DNA of 64,000 bases from Branchipolynoe longqiensis (Eukaryota; Annelida; Polychaeta; Phyllodocida; Polynoidae), in the NCBI GenBank assembly GCA_030323885.1, contig CM059186.1, positions 27,699,005 to 27,763,004 of the forward strand, written 5' to 3'. The translations under genes and the position numbers were made by a program. The notes below the pieces were generated by a model, which was not told where the DNA came from, searched no databases, and was given only the letters and a program-made list of their open reading frames with translations. Within the stretch, counting starts at the first letter, position 1, and each line of letters opens with the position of its first letter. Shown one piece after another: positions 39,310 through 50,344 of this stretch.

Positions 39310-40020
39310 GAGGAGGGGGAGGGCGGGGGGCCTGCCATTGTGGTTGGATGTGTGCATGTGTGTGTGGGGGAAGGGTGGGGGGGGGGGGAATTGTACGTGT
39401 ACATGTTGTGTGTTGGACTTGGAGATATTGGGATGGGCAGGTGTGTGTATGTGCAGATCTGTGTGTGTGTGTGTGTGAGGTGTGTGTGAGGGAGGGTGTG
39501 TGTGGGGGAGGGGGGTTGTTGCGCGTGTACATGTGGATTGGAGATATTGGGATGAGTAGGTGTGTGTGTGAGGGAGGGGTGGCATGGGGGTGGGGGTTGT
39601 TGCGCGTGAACATTTGGATTGGAGATATTGGGATGGGTAGGTGTGTGTGTGAGGGAGGGGTGGTGTGCCGCTGGGGGGCGGGGGTTGTTGTACGTTTACA
39701 TGTTGTAGATATATTCAGATGGGCAAGTGTGTGTGTGTGAGGGAGGGGTGCGTATGTTTGTGTGTGTGGAGGAGGGCAATGTACCACTTACATATTATCA
39801 TTCCTTTAGCCTCATGTGTGGGGGTAGTGGAAAGGGTCAACTAGATGGGAAGCAGGTGGATCTGTGTCCTAGAGGGACGGGGGGAATACACCGCCAACCA
39901 ACTCCCCCCTCCACCCCCGCTGACCACATGACGCACCACCTGGCAATATACCACTTACATATCATCATTCCATTACTCTCATGTGTGGGGGTAGTGGGAA
40001 GGGTATGTGACAGGCAACTG
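39310..40020. repeat. G/T-rich minisatellite and an adjacent 170-bp duplication
   Basis: 39395-39740: about four units of ~90-120 bp with TTGGATTGGAGATATTGGGA, TGGGTAGGTGTGTGTGTGAG, GGAGGGGTGG. 39780-40020: ACCACTTACATATTATCATT, CTCATGTGTGGGGGTAGTGG occurs twice (39782 and 39951). Long frames on both strands are repeat translations. Confidence 0.8.
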
Positions 40021-40027
40021 TGTGCGT

Positions 40028-40262
40028 GTGGAGGGGTTGATTGATTGATTGGTGATTGTTTTACGCAGGCAGCATAGGCCATATTCACGGCGAGAAATGT
40101 TTGTTTTTTGTTCAAACCATCACTTTTACATGTAAAAGCAGACAATCAAGTATGTTCCAATAGACACTTATTATATTTGTGGTCAAGGGAAACAAATTCC
40201 CATAGAAAAAGAAAAGTTTGATTAATAATTGATAGAATCTATTTAGTAAACTATATGAGGTG
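40028..40262 (-). repeat. LINE 3' end with (AATC)n tail
   Basis: Starts GATTGATTGATTGG at the tail; contains AGCATAGGCCATATTCACGG, ACTTTTACATGTAAAAGCAG, AAATTCCCATAGAAAAAGAA. It matches the 3' end of the LINE at 54060-54540 in reverse and keeps a short coding remnant (TSYSLLNRFYQLLIKLFFFY). Confidence 0.75.
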
Positions 40263-40429
40263 GAGGGGTGTGTAGTGTGGTGGATCTGCTTGTATTGGGC
40301 AGGCACAGGCCACGAATATCCTCATTCCTATACCTGCCTGTGGATAGGTAGCGGAATGAAAATGTGTGTGGGGGGGAGGGGGGGCAGGTGTATGTGTGGA
40401 GGGGTATGCATTGGATCTGTGGGGGTGGG

Positions 40430-40748
40430 AGGTTGGTTGGTTGGTTGTTGTTGATTTACGTCATAACAACATCTAAGGTCATACCATGATGGATACCGAC
40501 TTGTGACAGTGCGCACTCATGGTGACTTTATAGTGCTGCCCCACTGGGAGAACAGTGCTGCCCCACAGGGAGATACTGTGCAAATCAGGCCTTGTTCTAT
40601 TCTATTAATGCTGAGTGCCAGACTATGCAGCGACAAGTATCAATTTTATATGTCGTTGGTTTGACTCAGCTGGGACTCAAATTCCCGACCTTCCACATGG
40701 GAAGCCTGCGCTCTACCCACTCAGCCACCGCGTCCGGTTTGGGATGCA
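40430..40748 (-). repeat. SINE-A copy, full length with internal duplication
   Basis: Tail GTTGTTGTTGATTTACGTCA to head CCACTCAGCCACCGCGTCCG. The CAGTGCTGCCCCAC..GGGAGA segment is duplicated at 40528-40575, replacing part of the body. Confidence 0.85.
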
Positions 40749-40809
40749 GGTTGGGTGGATATAATGTGGGGCGTGCCATTTCGGTGGGGTGGGGGGGGGG
40801 GCTAATGGA

Positions 40810-41478
40810 ATATAGATTAGATTGCATGGTCCAATGGTTTTGAGTTTCTGTCATTTTCTGAGAAAATATATTTGATTGATCATTAGAATCTACCTTACTT
40901 TAAGCGGCTGTCACACCTCACCTGATTGGGGGAAACGGACAGAAAATAAACAATGTCCGTTTTGTGTCCGTACAAGTTTTGAACATGCACAAAACTAGGA
41001 ACGGATGGCGCCGGACTGACATCTACGGTTCTTGTCCGGTTTGATTTTGTTTCATCCTTTGGCTATCCGTTCATGTCTGTTTCATGTCCGTTCATCCAGA
41101 GGCCATTGACTTGAAAGCACAACATTTTGACACATTTTAATACATTTTGATACTTATCACCACCAGACTAGACAATTCTGTCCGATGCTCAATCCGGTGA
41201 TGTGTGACAAGGGCTTTAGTCTGAAGCAATTTTTATTTTAAATGTCTAAATCTAGAGATATTTGAAGTGCAAACATAAGAAAATAATGTTGGCAAGCACA
41301 TAAAAACAAGATGCTTCTGCAGGAAAAATTTCTATTAAATTGGCTCAGTATTCCCTTCTATGCAGCAACAAATATGTAATAAGTGCGTCAGCATCTAAGG
41401 TAGATATGTAGAATCAAATCTAGATAATTTATTTGATTTTGAAAAGTTGATGCTTTCAACGGACTATGCAGCTTTAAG
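40810..41478. mobile_element. MITE-C copy interrupted by a foldback element
   Basis: Left end AGATTGCATGGTCCAATGGT, right end TTCAACGGACTATGCAGCTT. Removing 40903-41215 and one TTA restores the order seen in the copy at 12303 (ATCTACCTTACTTTAGTCTG then TTTTTATTTTAAATG). Confidence 0.8.
40903..41215. mobile_element. CTGTCACA foldback element, copy F5
   Basis: 313 bp flanked by TTA (40900-40902 and 41216-41218). Ends AGCGGCTGTCACACCTCACC / AGCCCTTGTCACACATCACC. Words TCCGTTCATG, GTCCGTTT. Core ACAAGTTTTGAACATGCACA at 40972. Close to F4 in its ends. Confidence 0.8.
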
Positions 41479-41494
41479 GAGTGATGGTGTCCGG

Positions 41495-41575
41495 AACATA
41501 GAGTCTACAGCGGGATTCGAACCCACGTTCTAACTATTACTAGTATTAAGCCAAGGTTCCTTATACGCGGTATGC
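41495..41575 (-). repeat. SINE-B remnant
   Basis: AGAGTCTACAGCGGGATTCG and AACCCACGTTCTAACTATTA: the B-box part of the tRNA-like head only. Confidence 0.5.
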
Positions 41576-42294
41576 GGCATGCCATTCACATTCGCACAAA
41601 GCGGTCCATTGATCGATCCACTTTGCCGCATTCACATGCGCATCCGCATCTGGAAGCACAACCGTGCGTTTACAGGTTTTTCCATTTTGTTGTCGCATTC
41701 GCATAGCACATACCACTATATGTAGCCTAAGACTACATAGTGTAACATATTCCGATAAAATGGGGGAATGCAAATGGTCTATAATGGTAAATGGTATATA
41801 GTGCCAGATGCATGAATGTATTTATGCAGTTGCTGGTGATACTTTACTCATGGTCAATAGTCATTGTGTATTAGTCAGATAGTGTGAAAGAGGCACTAGA
41901 GATAGTGTGTAAAGGGCACTTGGAGCTCTACCCATTACCCCCTCCCCCCTCAGTTAGTCACGGATCACCACACACTCAGCTCAGGCAGGTGGTGGCCAAG
42001 GGGGCCACACAGCATGGTGGTGGTGGGCAGATCACTGTAGCCATGGCGACACAGGAATGCTTGATATTCATTGGTGGAACTGTAAATGCTTGATTCTCAT
42101 TGGAGAACACGGCCATACCAGATCTATGTACCACTATAAATAATAAACCTGAGGGCATTGTCTCTCTCTCGACTTTTGTTCTTTATACTCTTCCTTTCTC
42201 TTCTTGCCTGTATTGATTTCATTATAGCCTGCCTACACAAACACAGATTCCAGCCGTGGACTTTACAATAGGTTCAGGGTACAAATATGGTGTT
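41576..42294. other. No gene recognised
   Basis: Unassigned. CATTCGCA/TGCGCAT words near 41590-41760 hint at an old foldback-type element, but no ends were found. A possible polyadenylation signal AATAAATAATAAA lies at 42137. Confidence 0.4.
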
Positions 42295-42490
42295 ATGGTG
42301 CTAACCAGACTGGATGAGCGTCCGTCTCCCGTTCTGGTAGATCGTGGGATCGAACCCTGACTTAAAACCAATGACTTAAAAATTGATACTTGTTGCCTCC
42401 TAGCCAGGTGCTCGGCATTACTAGGATAGGGCAAGTTGCAGTGGAACGAGGAAGACCAATCATCCACGATTGAAATTTCTCCTGCTTAAC
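42295..42490 (+). repeat. SINE-A head with the second tail type
   Basis: Head GAGCGTCCGTCTCCCGTTCT, B box GGGATCGAACCCTG, body to AGGATAGGGCAAG. Then the alternative tail TTGCAGTGGAACGAGGAAGA, CCAATCATCCACGATTGAAA, TTTCTCCTGCTTAACC. Confidence 0.8.
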
Positions 42491-42890
42491 CAACTAATCT
42501 ACCAAAAATAAAAATGTATGTGGGTCGTGAGGTGGTACAGATAGGGGTTTGGGATAAAGGATTGTAGGTGTGTGGGAAATGTGAGTGGGAGGGGGGAGGG
42601 GAGAGCAAGGACGAGAGGTGCTCCCAACAACAAAAACAAACTTATGATTTCTGATAAATTGTAACCTACTAAACATGAGAGAAAACGACACATATGGCCC
42701 AATAAAATAATAATCAGAAATCCACCATAACAACAAAATCTTCATCCCGGGGGGGAGGGGGAGGGGGGGGGGGTTGAAATGAAGGTATGACTATGCATGG
42801 AGTGAGGATGGTTGGCTGGTCACATGGTTGTGTGCTGTTTTGGACACCACCTGACGCGCCACCTGGTAGGGAATGAATGAGGCTGACGAG
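42491..42890. other. No gene; G-rich runs
   Basis: A GGGGGAGGGGGAGGGG run lies at 42750-42772. No supported feature. Confidence 0.4.
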
Positions 42891-44045
42891 AGGAGAGTAT
42901 ATGTGTGTGTAGGCGTGTGTGGGTGTGCAGGTGTGAGCGGGGGTGTGGGCGGTTGTGGGTGTGCATAGGGTGTGTGGGGGGTTTGCGGGGGGGGGGGCGT
43001 GTGTGCTGGGGGCGTGAGTGTGGGGTGTGGGTGTACGCTGGGGAAAGGGTCAGGACCTGGAGGGTGTTGGGGCCGGGTGCAAGAAGTGGAATGGCCTGCC
43101 GGGTGTGGGTGCGCGTGTCTGCGTGTGTGTGAGTGTGTGTGTGAGGGGAGTTTATAGGTGTGACAGAAAGGGAAGTGCGAGTTGTACTTGGGAGGAAGCG
43201 GGGAAAGGGGGTGGGTGGGGAGTGGGGAGTGGTGGAGTGGGAATGGGAGGAGGACAGGGAGTTGACGGATAGGAAGGGAAAGGAGGGGAAGGAAGGATGT
43301 GGATGAGGGGGTGGATTGGAGGGAGGGGGATAGAAGAGAGGGAGGGAAAGGATGACGGGGGGAGGGGTTAGAGAGGAGAGGAAGGGAAGGGAATCGAAGG
43401 AGGGACGGGGAGGGTGTGGACAGGAGGGGAAGGGAGGGAAGGACGGGGGAGGGGGTGGAGAGGAGGGAAGGAGGGGAGGAGGAGGGGGGGGATGGATAAA
43501 GGAGGGGAAAGGGGGGGAGGCAGGACGGAAGGGGATGGAGAGGGGAAGGAGGACGGGGAAGGTGGTGGAGAGGGAAGGGAGGAAAGGGGAGGCCAGGGGA
43601 GGGGGTGGAGAGGGAAGGAGGACGTGGAGGGATGGGAGGGAAGAAGGAGGGGACAGGGGGAGGAGGACAGGGGAGGGGGCGGAAGAGAGGGAAGGTGGAA
43701 TGGGAAAGGGGGTGGAAGAGGAAGGGGGAAATGGGGGAGGGCAGGGGAGGGGGTGGAGAGCGGAAGGAGGGTGGGGGTGGAGAGGAAAGGGAGGGGATGG
43801 AAGGAAGAGGTGGGAAGGAGGACGGGGGTGGGATGACGAGAAGGGGAGGGGAAGAGGAGGGGTGGAGGGAAGGGGAGGGAAGGAGGACGGGGGTGAGCGA
43901 GATGGAGAGGACGGGAGGGGAGGGCAAGGAGGACGGGTAGAGGGGGTCGCGAGAAGGGGAGAGGGTAGAGAGGAGGAGAGGGGAAGGAGGACGGGGGTAG
44001 TGGGGTGGGGGAGGGGGGAGGGCATGCCGGGGTGCGGGGCGCGGA
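42891..44045. repeat. G/T-rich then pure G/A-rich tract
   Basis: 42900-43140 is TGTGTGGG-type. From about 43160 to 44040 the + strand is nearly all G and A (GGAGGGAAGGAGGACGGGGG, GAGGGGGTGGAGAGGGAAGG). Such mirror-like purine tracts can adopt triplex DNA. Very long Pro/Ser-rich frames on the minus strand are translations of this composition and not genes. Confidence 0.85.
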
Positions 44046-44284
44046 AGGCCGGTGGTCTGCTGAAACCAACCACCCCGGAGTATTAGGGGCTGGAGGATTG
44101 TTTAAAATGATGAGGTCGATCAGCCACGCGGCAGGCGAACGGCGCCAGTCAGCCGCTACCCGGGGATGTAATTGGTCGGCCCGGCAGGCTCGGGGGGCAG
44201 ATTGGGTAAGGCGGCGGCGCCGGTCAGGGCGCATCTAGCCCGGGGAGCTGGTCCAGGCGGGCCCGGCCCTACATGGCGATGTGC
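44046..44284. other. GC-rich unassigned sequence
   Basis: About 200 bp of GC-rich complex sequence between two purine tracts (TGATGAGGTCGATCAGCCAC, GGGATGTAATTGGTCGGCCC). It could be single-copy host sequence. No exon supported. Confidence 0.35.
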
Positions 44285-44452
44285 GGCGCCGGAGGAGGAG
44301 GGGGGAGGGGGGAGGGGGGAGAGGGGAGAGGGGAGGGGGAAGAGGGTGGGGGGAGAGGGTGGGGGGAGAGGGTGGGGGGAGAGGGTGGGGGGAGAGGGTG
44401 GGGGGAGAGGGTGGGGGGAGAGGGTGGGGGAAGAGGGTGGGGGGAGAGGGAG
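44285..44452. repeat. GAGAGGGTGGGGG minisatellite
   Basis: About ten near-identical 13-bp units at 44325-44452, preceded by a less regular GGAGGGG run. It abuts the LINE 5' end. Confidence 0.9.
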
Positions 44453-44478
44453 GTTGTAAGTGGGAACCCAACAACAAC

Positions 44479-45660
44479 AATGGACAAAAAACAAACGAAA
44501 TGGACAATGGACCGAACAGCACGGCTAAAAATACAGACCAAAACTGGAACAAACTCCAGGAGCTCCAAGTACCATACAACACTCTAAAAACTGAGTGTAC
44601 CTGGTACAAAGCTGAATATGAAAAGCTGAAAAGCAAAAAAGATGGAGAAAACAGCACCCACAAAAAAAACAAAGCCAAAACAACCACCAAAATAAAAATG
44701 ACTACCGAAACCACCCTGAAAAAGAAACCAGAACCCAAGAACAAAAAACTCATGATACAAGTTGGTCCCTGAAAAAGCGGACGAAAAAATAGAATCCACA
44801 GTCACTGGCATACTAAGCGAAGCCGACTGTAATTTTGCATGGACGGTAGTAACAAAAGCCTACTGTCTAGGAAAAACACCAAGACAAAAAAAAAGCAAAA
44901 ACATGAGGAACAGATGAACCGGAAAATAAACAGGAAATGGGTGACAAAACTAATGAGGAGACTGCAGATCCAGTCAAATCGGACAGCAACAAATCCACTG
45001 ACAGACCCGGAAGTATAAGAATACAACTAGAAAAGGAAGCAAAAGGAGCTTTTCCAAAAAAAGAAAACACTACAGACAAAAAAAAAATATGAAAAGGTAA
45101 TGATCAGGCCTGTCAGGACAGAAAACGAAATGTTGAGCGAAAAAACGGTGTAGCAAATGTACACACTCGCACAGGAAACAAAAAATGAAAAAAATCCAAT
45201 TGATCAAAATGAAGGGCTGCAACATAGAGATAAATGGGAAAACCTACAAACCCCAAGAATTCGATAACATAGAATTCAAAGAATTAAGCCCAGAAAAAGC
45301 AGGAAAAGATCATGGCCAAGTTCCATGACAAATATGACCTAATGAGACTCATCAACAACATGGAAAACCCCTACCCAGTGAAGGCGATTGCAAAGAGAAG
45401 TGTGGAGGACACCAGAATGGTGTAAAACAAGTGAGAAAGTCCTAGAGGACATTGTCAGAGCCAAGTTTACACCAAGCGAAGAATTAAAGCAAATATTTAT
45501 AAACGCCCCAGGTAAAGCATTCAGAGAATGTACCAGATGCCAATATTGGGGAACAGGCATTTTCTTAAAGAATGCAAATGAAGGGGAAATTGTCAAGCAA
45601 GGATACAAAAATAAAATGGGAGAAATCCTCAAAAAAATCAAGGAAAGCCTACAAAATTGA
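44479..45660 (+). pseudogene. LINE ORF1 (nucleic-acid-binding, broken)
   Basis: The first part (to 44772) is polar and Lys/Thr/Asn-rich with a helical segment (YNTLKTECTWYKAEYEKLKS). The middle (44773-45387) has many stops. The last part (45388-45660) reads TPEWCKTSEKVLEDIVRAKF, APGKAFRECTRCQYWG and then QGYKNKMGEILKKIKESL. CTRCQYWG is the first half of a CCHC zinc knuckle. The second half (HFLKEC) lies in the +1 frame a few bases later, so a small insertion near 45552 breaks it. In related elements ORF1 binds the LINE RNA. Assignment to ORF1 is by position, composition and this knuckle. Confidence 0.6.
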
Positions 45661-46028
45661 TGCAAAAAATACTCCAACCACACCGGGAATAGTGAATATT
45701 AGGCAAATGGATACCAACATGGCGCAGCATCAGGGAGAACTGGAACTACAAACCTTGAGTATCAAACACTAAATTTTCCCATCTTCTATAAAATAACCCA
45801 CTGCTAACCTAAAAATAATGCTAAGCTATTTCATGTAACTAACACAATAGCAACACATGTACCTCTCCTCCCTTTACACAGGTTACATAAATGCTATTAA
45901 CAAGGGGGTCGTAAGTGCCCATGCACTGGTACCTGCACCTCAGCAACCTAATAACACATAAACAAACAAAATAAATATAATACAAAATAAAACTAAACTC
46001 GCATAATCCGACACCCACTGCATTATCC

Positions 46029-46779
46029 ATGGTTGAGGAAATTGAGTGCAGACTAGGCAGGGGCACACACTTCGCCCACTTAAACTGCCAGAGTGCATAC
46101 AATAAACTAGACCTGATAAAAGTACACCTAAAACATGAAGACATTGATGTACTAACAATGTCAGAAACCCGGTACACTGACAAACACCACAACAATATTC
46201 TCAACATAGATGGGTATAGGCTTGTATATAATGACAGAAAAACATTAAATGAAACACAACAAACAAAGGTGGGGGTGTAGATATATACTGCAAACTCACC
46301 AAAAACTTATATGCTGAAACACTAGAAACAGCAAATATTTCAGAACAACACATAGAACCTGTATGGTGCTTAATAAAAAATGATAAGCAAGCAAACACAG
46401 CCCTAGCAAGTCTGTACAGACCACCAACAGGAAACATAGACAGCTTCCTTGAGGCCCTTGAAAAAAGTGTTAACACAGTACAAAAATTAACAACTGCAGA
46501 AATTTTCATTCTGGGTGATTTTAATATAAACTACAACTCAAATGAAAAAAAAAACTAATGCTGCAGACCACTACCAAAAACATAGGCCTTCAACAGATAA
46601 TCACAGAAAATACCAGACTCAGTGAAAATAACTCGGCAATTGACCTAATACTAACCAACTCCAACCATGCAACAAAATGGGGGACCAGAAGCTGGGGTAT
46701 TAGTGACCATGAGCTAATATACATAACCAGAACAAAAATAAAAATAAAAAATCAATATGAATACAAGATCCATGGGTGA
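46029..46779 (+). pseudogene. LINE AP-type endonuclease (broken)
   Basis: Three frames carry successive endonuclease blocks. 46029-46280: THFAHLNCQSAYNKLDLIKV, then DIDVLTMSETRY (the Asn and the catalytic Glu of SET). About 46270-46556: EPVWCLIKNDKQANTALASL, YRPPTGNIDSFLEALEKS and AEIFILGDFNINYN (the GDFN motif). 46558-46779: NSAIDLILTNSNHA and WGISDHELIYI (the SDH motif with the catalytic His). Frame changes lie near 46280 (G run) and 46550 (A run). The enzyme nicks target DNA in family members. All key residues are still visible. Confidence 0.85.
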
Positions 46780-48670
46780 ACAACAGGGAGAAATCAAAGG
46801 AAAACTAGGGAACCTGGCAAAAAGCACCAAAACCCCAGTAGATAGACTGGCCTACAACACAGCTAGGAATAAGTCCCAGAAAGCTGCCAGAACAGCAAAA
46901 AGAAAATACATAATAACCCAAGATGATCAATGGGGTAATAACACAAACAAATTCTGGAAAAATGTAAATCTACTATTCCCCAACAATAAATCTAAAGATT
47001 GCATAGCACTCACAAATGAGAAAGGCAGCACACTAACAAACCGAGAGGGAGCAGAGAAACTAAATGACCACTTTGCCTCAGTGGGACAAAAACTATCAAC
47101 AAAATTCATACGAGATTGGGAAAACAAGTCAGAACAAATACAAGATGAAATCCCCACCTGCAAAACGAATGCAAAAGAATTACAACAACTAATACAGAGC
47201 ATAGACACAAATAAACCAAGTGGGATAGAAAATACCCCAACTAAAGTATTAAAACATGCTCTACAAGCCATCCCAACCACCATAAAAGACTTATTTAATA
47301 CCTCTTTCGAACATGGTAAATTTGTCGAAGCCTGGAAGACGGCCACTGTCACCCCAATCCATAAAGGTGGAAATAAACAAAGCATGGGCACCTACAGACC
47401 CATATCAATCCTACAGGCCCCAGGCAAATTGATTGAAAAAATACTACACAGGCACATAAATGAACAGCTGGCCAAAAATAATATACTACTCGAGACAAGG
47501 GGGCTTCAGAAAACTCCACTCCACATCAAAAACCATAGCTGTACTCACCAATGACTTACTGGCCTCAATGAACAAAAAAAGATTATGGGGCAGCATTCAT
47601 AGACTTCAGCAAGGCTTTTGACACAGTAGACCACAAGATACTACTCCAAAAACTCAACCAAATAGGCATACAATCAGCAAAAAAAAAACTGGATCGAATG
47701 CTACCTGAGAAATAAGGGGGGGAAAAAAGAAGTAGAAAATAGCATATCAGAATGCAAACCAATTATATGTGGAGTCCCACAAGGGTCAGTCCTAGGACCA
47801 CTACTCTTCATAATATACATAAATGACCTAGAGAAGTGGCTAGAGACTGAATGCCTCCAGCTATATGCAGATGATACTGTCATATATGCTGAGGACAACA
47901 CTAAGGAAGAGGTAACAAATAAACTAAATAAATTACTACAGAAATTGGATCACTGGTGCGAATCTAATAAAATAACTATAGTTGCCAGAAAATCCAAAAC
48001 AGTCCTCTTCTCACATAGACCACTACCCGAAAGTAACCCCCAGTGCAAACTAGGAAACCAGGTGCTGGAAAAAGTAAAGCACTACAGATACTTAGGCCTA
48101 GAGCTGGACAGCAAACTAAACTACAACCTATGTGTGACAAAAATCATACACAAAATTAAATCACAAACTCTGGTTATTTGCCAAACTAAGAAAATTCATG
48201 ACACAAGAAATGTCAATAAATGTCAATAAAGGTCTTCAAAGGAATGGTACTCTCATACTTTGACTATGGAGACAGAATATACATGGGACCAAAGCAAGAA
48301 CTGCTCAACAAGCTGCAAATCATACAAAATAAAGCATTAAAAATATGTCTCAGGGTGGACAGAATGCACCCTACCTATGACCTGCACATGCAAATCAATG
48401 TAAAATTGCTAAGAGAAATAGAAGACTAGTACACCTCAAAACACTCGCATTTGGGTACCATCACAATAGGAAATACCAAAAGCAACCAACCAGAGATACA
48501 CGAATATACAATGCACCACTAATAAAACAAACAATGAGCCGCATAAAGGCCGATGAAAGGAGCACATTAGAAATGGCTGCTAAGGCTTGGAATGCCCAAT
48601 CAGTAAAAGAAAGACAGATCCCTGATCTAAAGACATACACAAAATATCTATGTAAAAAAGGGAGGACGCT
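46757..48670 (+). pseudogene. LINE reverse transcriptase and C-terminal domain (broken)
   Basis: 46757-47554 gives the N-terminal RT: WGNNTNKFWKNVNLLFPNNK, IQSIDTNKPSGIENTPTKVL, FVEAWKTATVTPIHKGGNKQ, GTYRPISILQAPGKLIEKIL. A frameshift near 47500 is followed by AAFIDFSKAFDTVDHKILLQ (motif A, 47590-47650), ICGVPQGSVLGPLLFIIYIN (motif B, about 47767-47826) and LYADDTVIYAED (YADD at 47863-47874). Then KVKHYRYLGLELDSKLNYN and, in another frame, VLSYFDYGDRIYMGPKQELL, LQIIQNKALKICLRV and TLEMAAKAWNAQSVKERQIP. GVPQGSVLGPLLF plus YADD is typical of the CR1/L2/Jockey group. At least four frame changes are needed. Confidence 0.85.
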
Positions 48671-48970
48671 GATGACACCCTAGGGCCAGAACCCCAAATG
48701 GGCATGTGTTAGGTCACGGCCCACAAAGTGGGCTGCCCCAAGGGAGAAACCTGGACCACCCTCAGTAGATAACAAACAACCACAAACTATCAAAAACAGA
48801 GACTCCCGATCTGAAAACGTACAAAAATATATATGTAAAAAAGAGAGACCTTGAAAACACCCTGGGGCAAAACCCCAGAAGGGCATGTGATAGGTCATGG
48901 CCTGCAAACTAGGCTGCAACAAGGGGGTTATCTGGACCACCCTCAATAGATAACAAACAGCTACAAACTA
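48605..48970 (+). repeat. Duplicated 3' terminus of the LINE
   Basis: A ~185-bp unit occurs twice in tandem. Unit 1 (about 48610-48800) and unit 2 (about 48802-48970) share GATCTAAAGACATACACAAA / GATCTGAAAACGTACAAAAA, ATGTAAAAAAG, AACCCC..A.GGGCATGTG, TAGGTCA.GGCC, CTGGACCACCCTCA.TAGAT and AACAAACA.CTACAAACTAT. The divergence between units is clear, so the duplication is not recent. Confidence 0.8.
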
Positions 48971-49117
48971 TGTACAAGCTTATAAATGTAGAGTAGGCTA
49001 GTTCATAAGTAGTAAAACAAAGAACAAAAAAATAATATATTTGTACCCACTACAAGGGCAATCAGAAAATTAAAAAAATATACCTATCAGAACACCTGAT
49101 ACAAAATAATCACTATG

Positions 49118-49437
49118 TTTACGTTTACCTCCTGGCAACATCTAAGGTCATATCAGGACGGGTGCCGACTTGTGACAGTGCACACTCATGGCAACTTTAT
49201 AGTGCTTCCCCACTGGGAGAGCAGGCCACCTGCACCATGACCTGATATCCCACTCAGTGACATTATCCTGACAATGCACCAACCAGTCCTTGCCATATCC
49301 TATTAATGCTGAGTGCCTGGCGCGGAAGCGACAAGCATAAATTTGTAAGTCATCACTTTGACTTGACCATGGTTCGAATCCCATGATCTCCCAAAGCCGG
49401 AGCCGGACGCTCAACTCATTCGGCCATCCATTTTGGT
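49118..49437 (-). repeat. SINE-A copy, near full length
   Basis: Tail TTACGTTTACCTCCTGGCAA to head CTCATTCGGCCATCCATTTT. Confidence 0.85.
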
Positions 49438-49463
49438 AATAATATATATGAAGGACCGTTAAA

Positions 49464-49509
<46 letters not shown>

Positions 49510-49776
49510 ATACATATAATATATATGGGGGGGGGGAGGTTGGCCTTGGTTAATATCGCTACATCTAAGCACCTACATCCTTTTGGAGGTGAACTTAGAA
49601 CACGGGGCACAAACTGATGCAGTGGAAGGACACGGCGTAAGATCTGGATGCGTGATGCCGTAAACAGCTTAAAAATAGTCTGGTAACAACAAGACACGTG
49701 ACATACCTGACAGACTAGACAACCAATGAGGTTCCTTCATGCCACGCTACCCCAGTGAGCGCGTTCCAGGCCATAA
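49438..49776. other. No gene; AT microsatellite
   Basis: A (TA)n run lies at 49467-49525, then a G run (49527-49536). Unassigned after that. Confidence 0.5.
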
Positions 49777-50100
49777 ATGCGCACTGTCAGAAGTCGGTAC
49801 CTGTCCTGATATTACCTTAGATGTTGCCAGGACGTAAAACTCCAACAACCAACGAACCCACTTTGTCGGATTGAATCAAACCAACGAGTTACAAATTTAT
49901 ACTTGTCGCTACCGAGCCTGGTACATGGCATCACTACGATAGGGCAAGGAGCAGTGGAATGAGGAAGACCAATTGTCTATGATTGAAAATGTCCCTGCTT
50001 AATCAAAAAATGTAATATAATTTGTATTTGATTTTTAATTGCCCGCTGTTGAGATTGTCCCTGCTAAATCAATAAATGTAATAAACAAACAAAATAAATC
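49777..50100 (+). repeat. SINE-A tail fragment, then a SINE-A body with the second tail
   Basis: 49777-49855 is the standard tail (CAGAAGTCGGTACCTGTCCT to CCAACAACCAACG). 49862-50030 is a separate body (GAATCAAACCAACGAGTTAC, CACTACGATAGGGCAAGG) that continues as AGCAGTGGAATGAGGAAGAC, CAATTGTCTATGATTGAAAA and CTGCTTAATC. The CTTAATC..AATGTAATA end is repeated once more at 50055-50100. Confidence 0.75.
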
Positions 50101-50204
50101 AAATCATCCCGCAGCAGGACTTACTGGTGGAAACTCATACCCATCGAACATTGCAACTTGAAGTTGAAGACTACCTTCCCCCATGTCTGGTATATAATAT
50201 GGAC

Positions 50205-50325
50205 GAGGCTATTTGCAGAGCTCTTTTGCTCCGCAAATTAGCGGAAGAATGATTATTATTCGCAGAGCTGCTTTGCTGTGCAAATTAGCGGAAGAATGAT
50301 TATTATTCACAGAGCTACTCTCACC
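50205..50325. repeat. 56-bp tandem duplication
   Basis: GCAAATTAGCGGAAGAATGA followed by TTATTATTCNCAGAGCTNCT occurs twice at 50234 and 50279, with a third start (GCAGAGCTCTTTTGCTCC) before. Confidence 0.8.
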
Positions 50326-50344
50326 ATCCGTAACTAATAATATA

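Larger units (their letters stand above)
44455..49050 (+). mobile_element. CR1/L2/Jockey-group LINE, long but decayed
   Basis: ORF1, endonuclease and RT lie in order on the + strand, followed by a 3' region with an internal duplication and a short A-rich end. The A-rich, C-moderate base composition of the sense strand is constant over the whole unit, supporting one element. There are many frameshifts, mostly in A runs, so no protein can be made. The 5' limit is set by the minisatellite and may not be the real start. Confidence 0.8.

Noticed and set aside
39241..39787. Frames over the G/T-rich region on both strands
   Set aside because: Low-complexity repeat translation with tandem DNA units beneath.
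42791..44234. Pro/Ser-rich frames up to ~417 codons on the minus strand and Gly/Glu/Arg-rich frames on the plus strand
   Set aside because: They arise from the purine-only tract, where stop codons are rare by composition.
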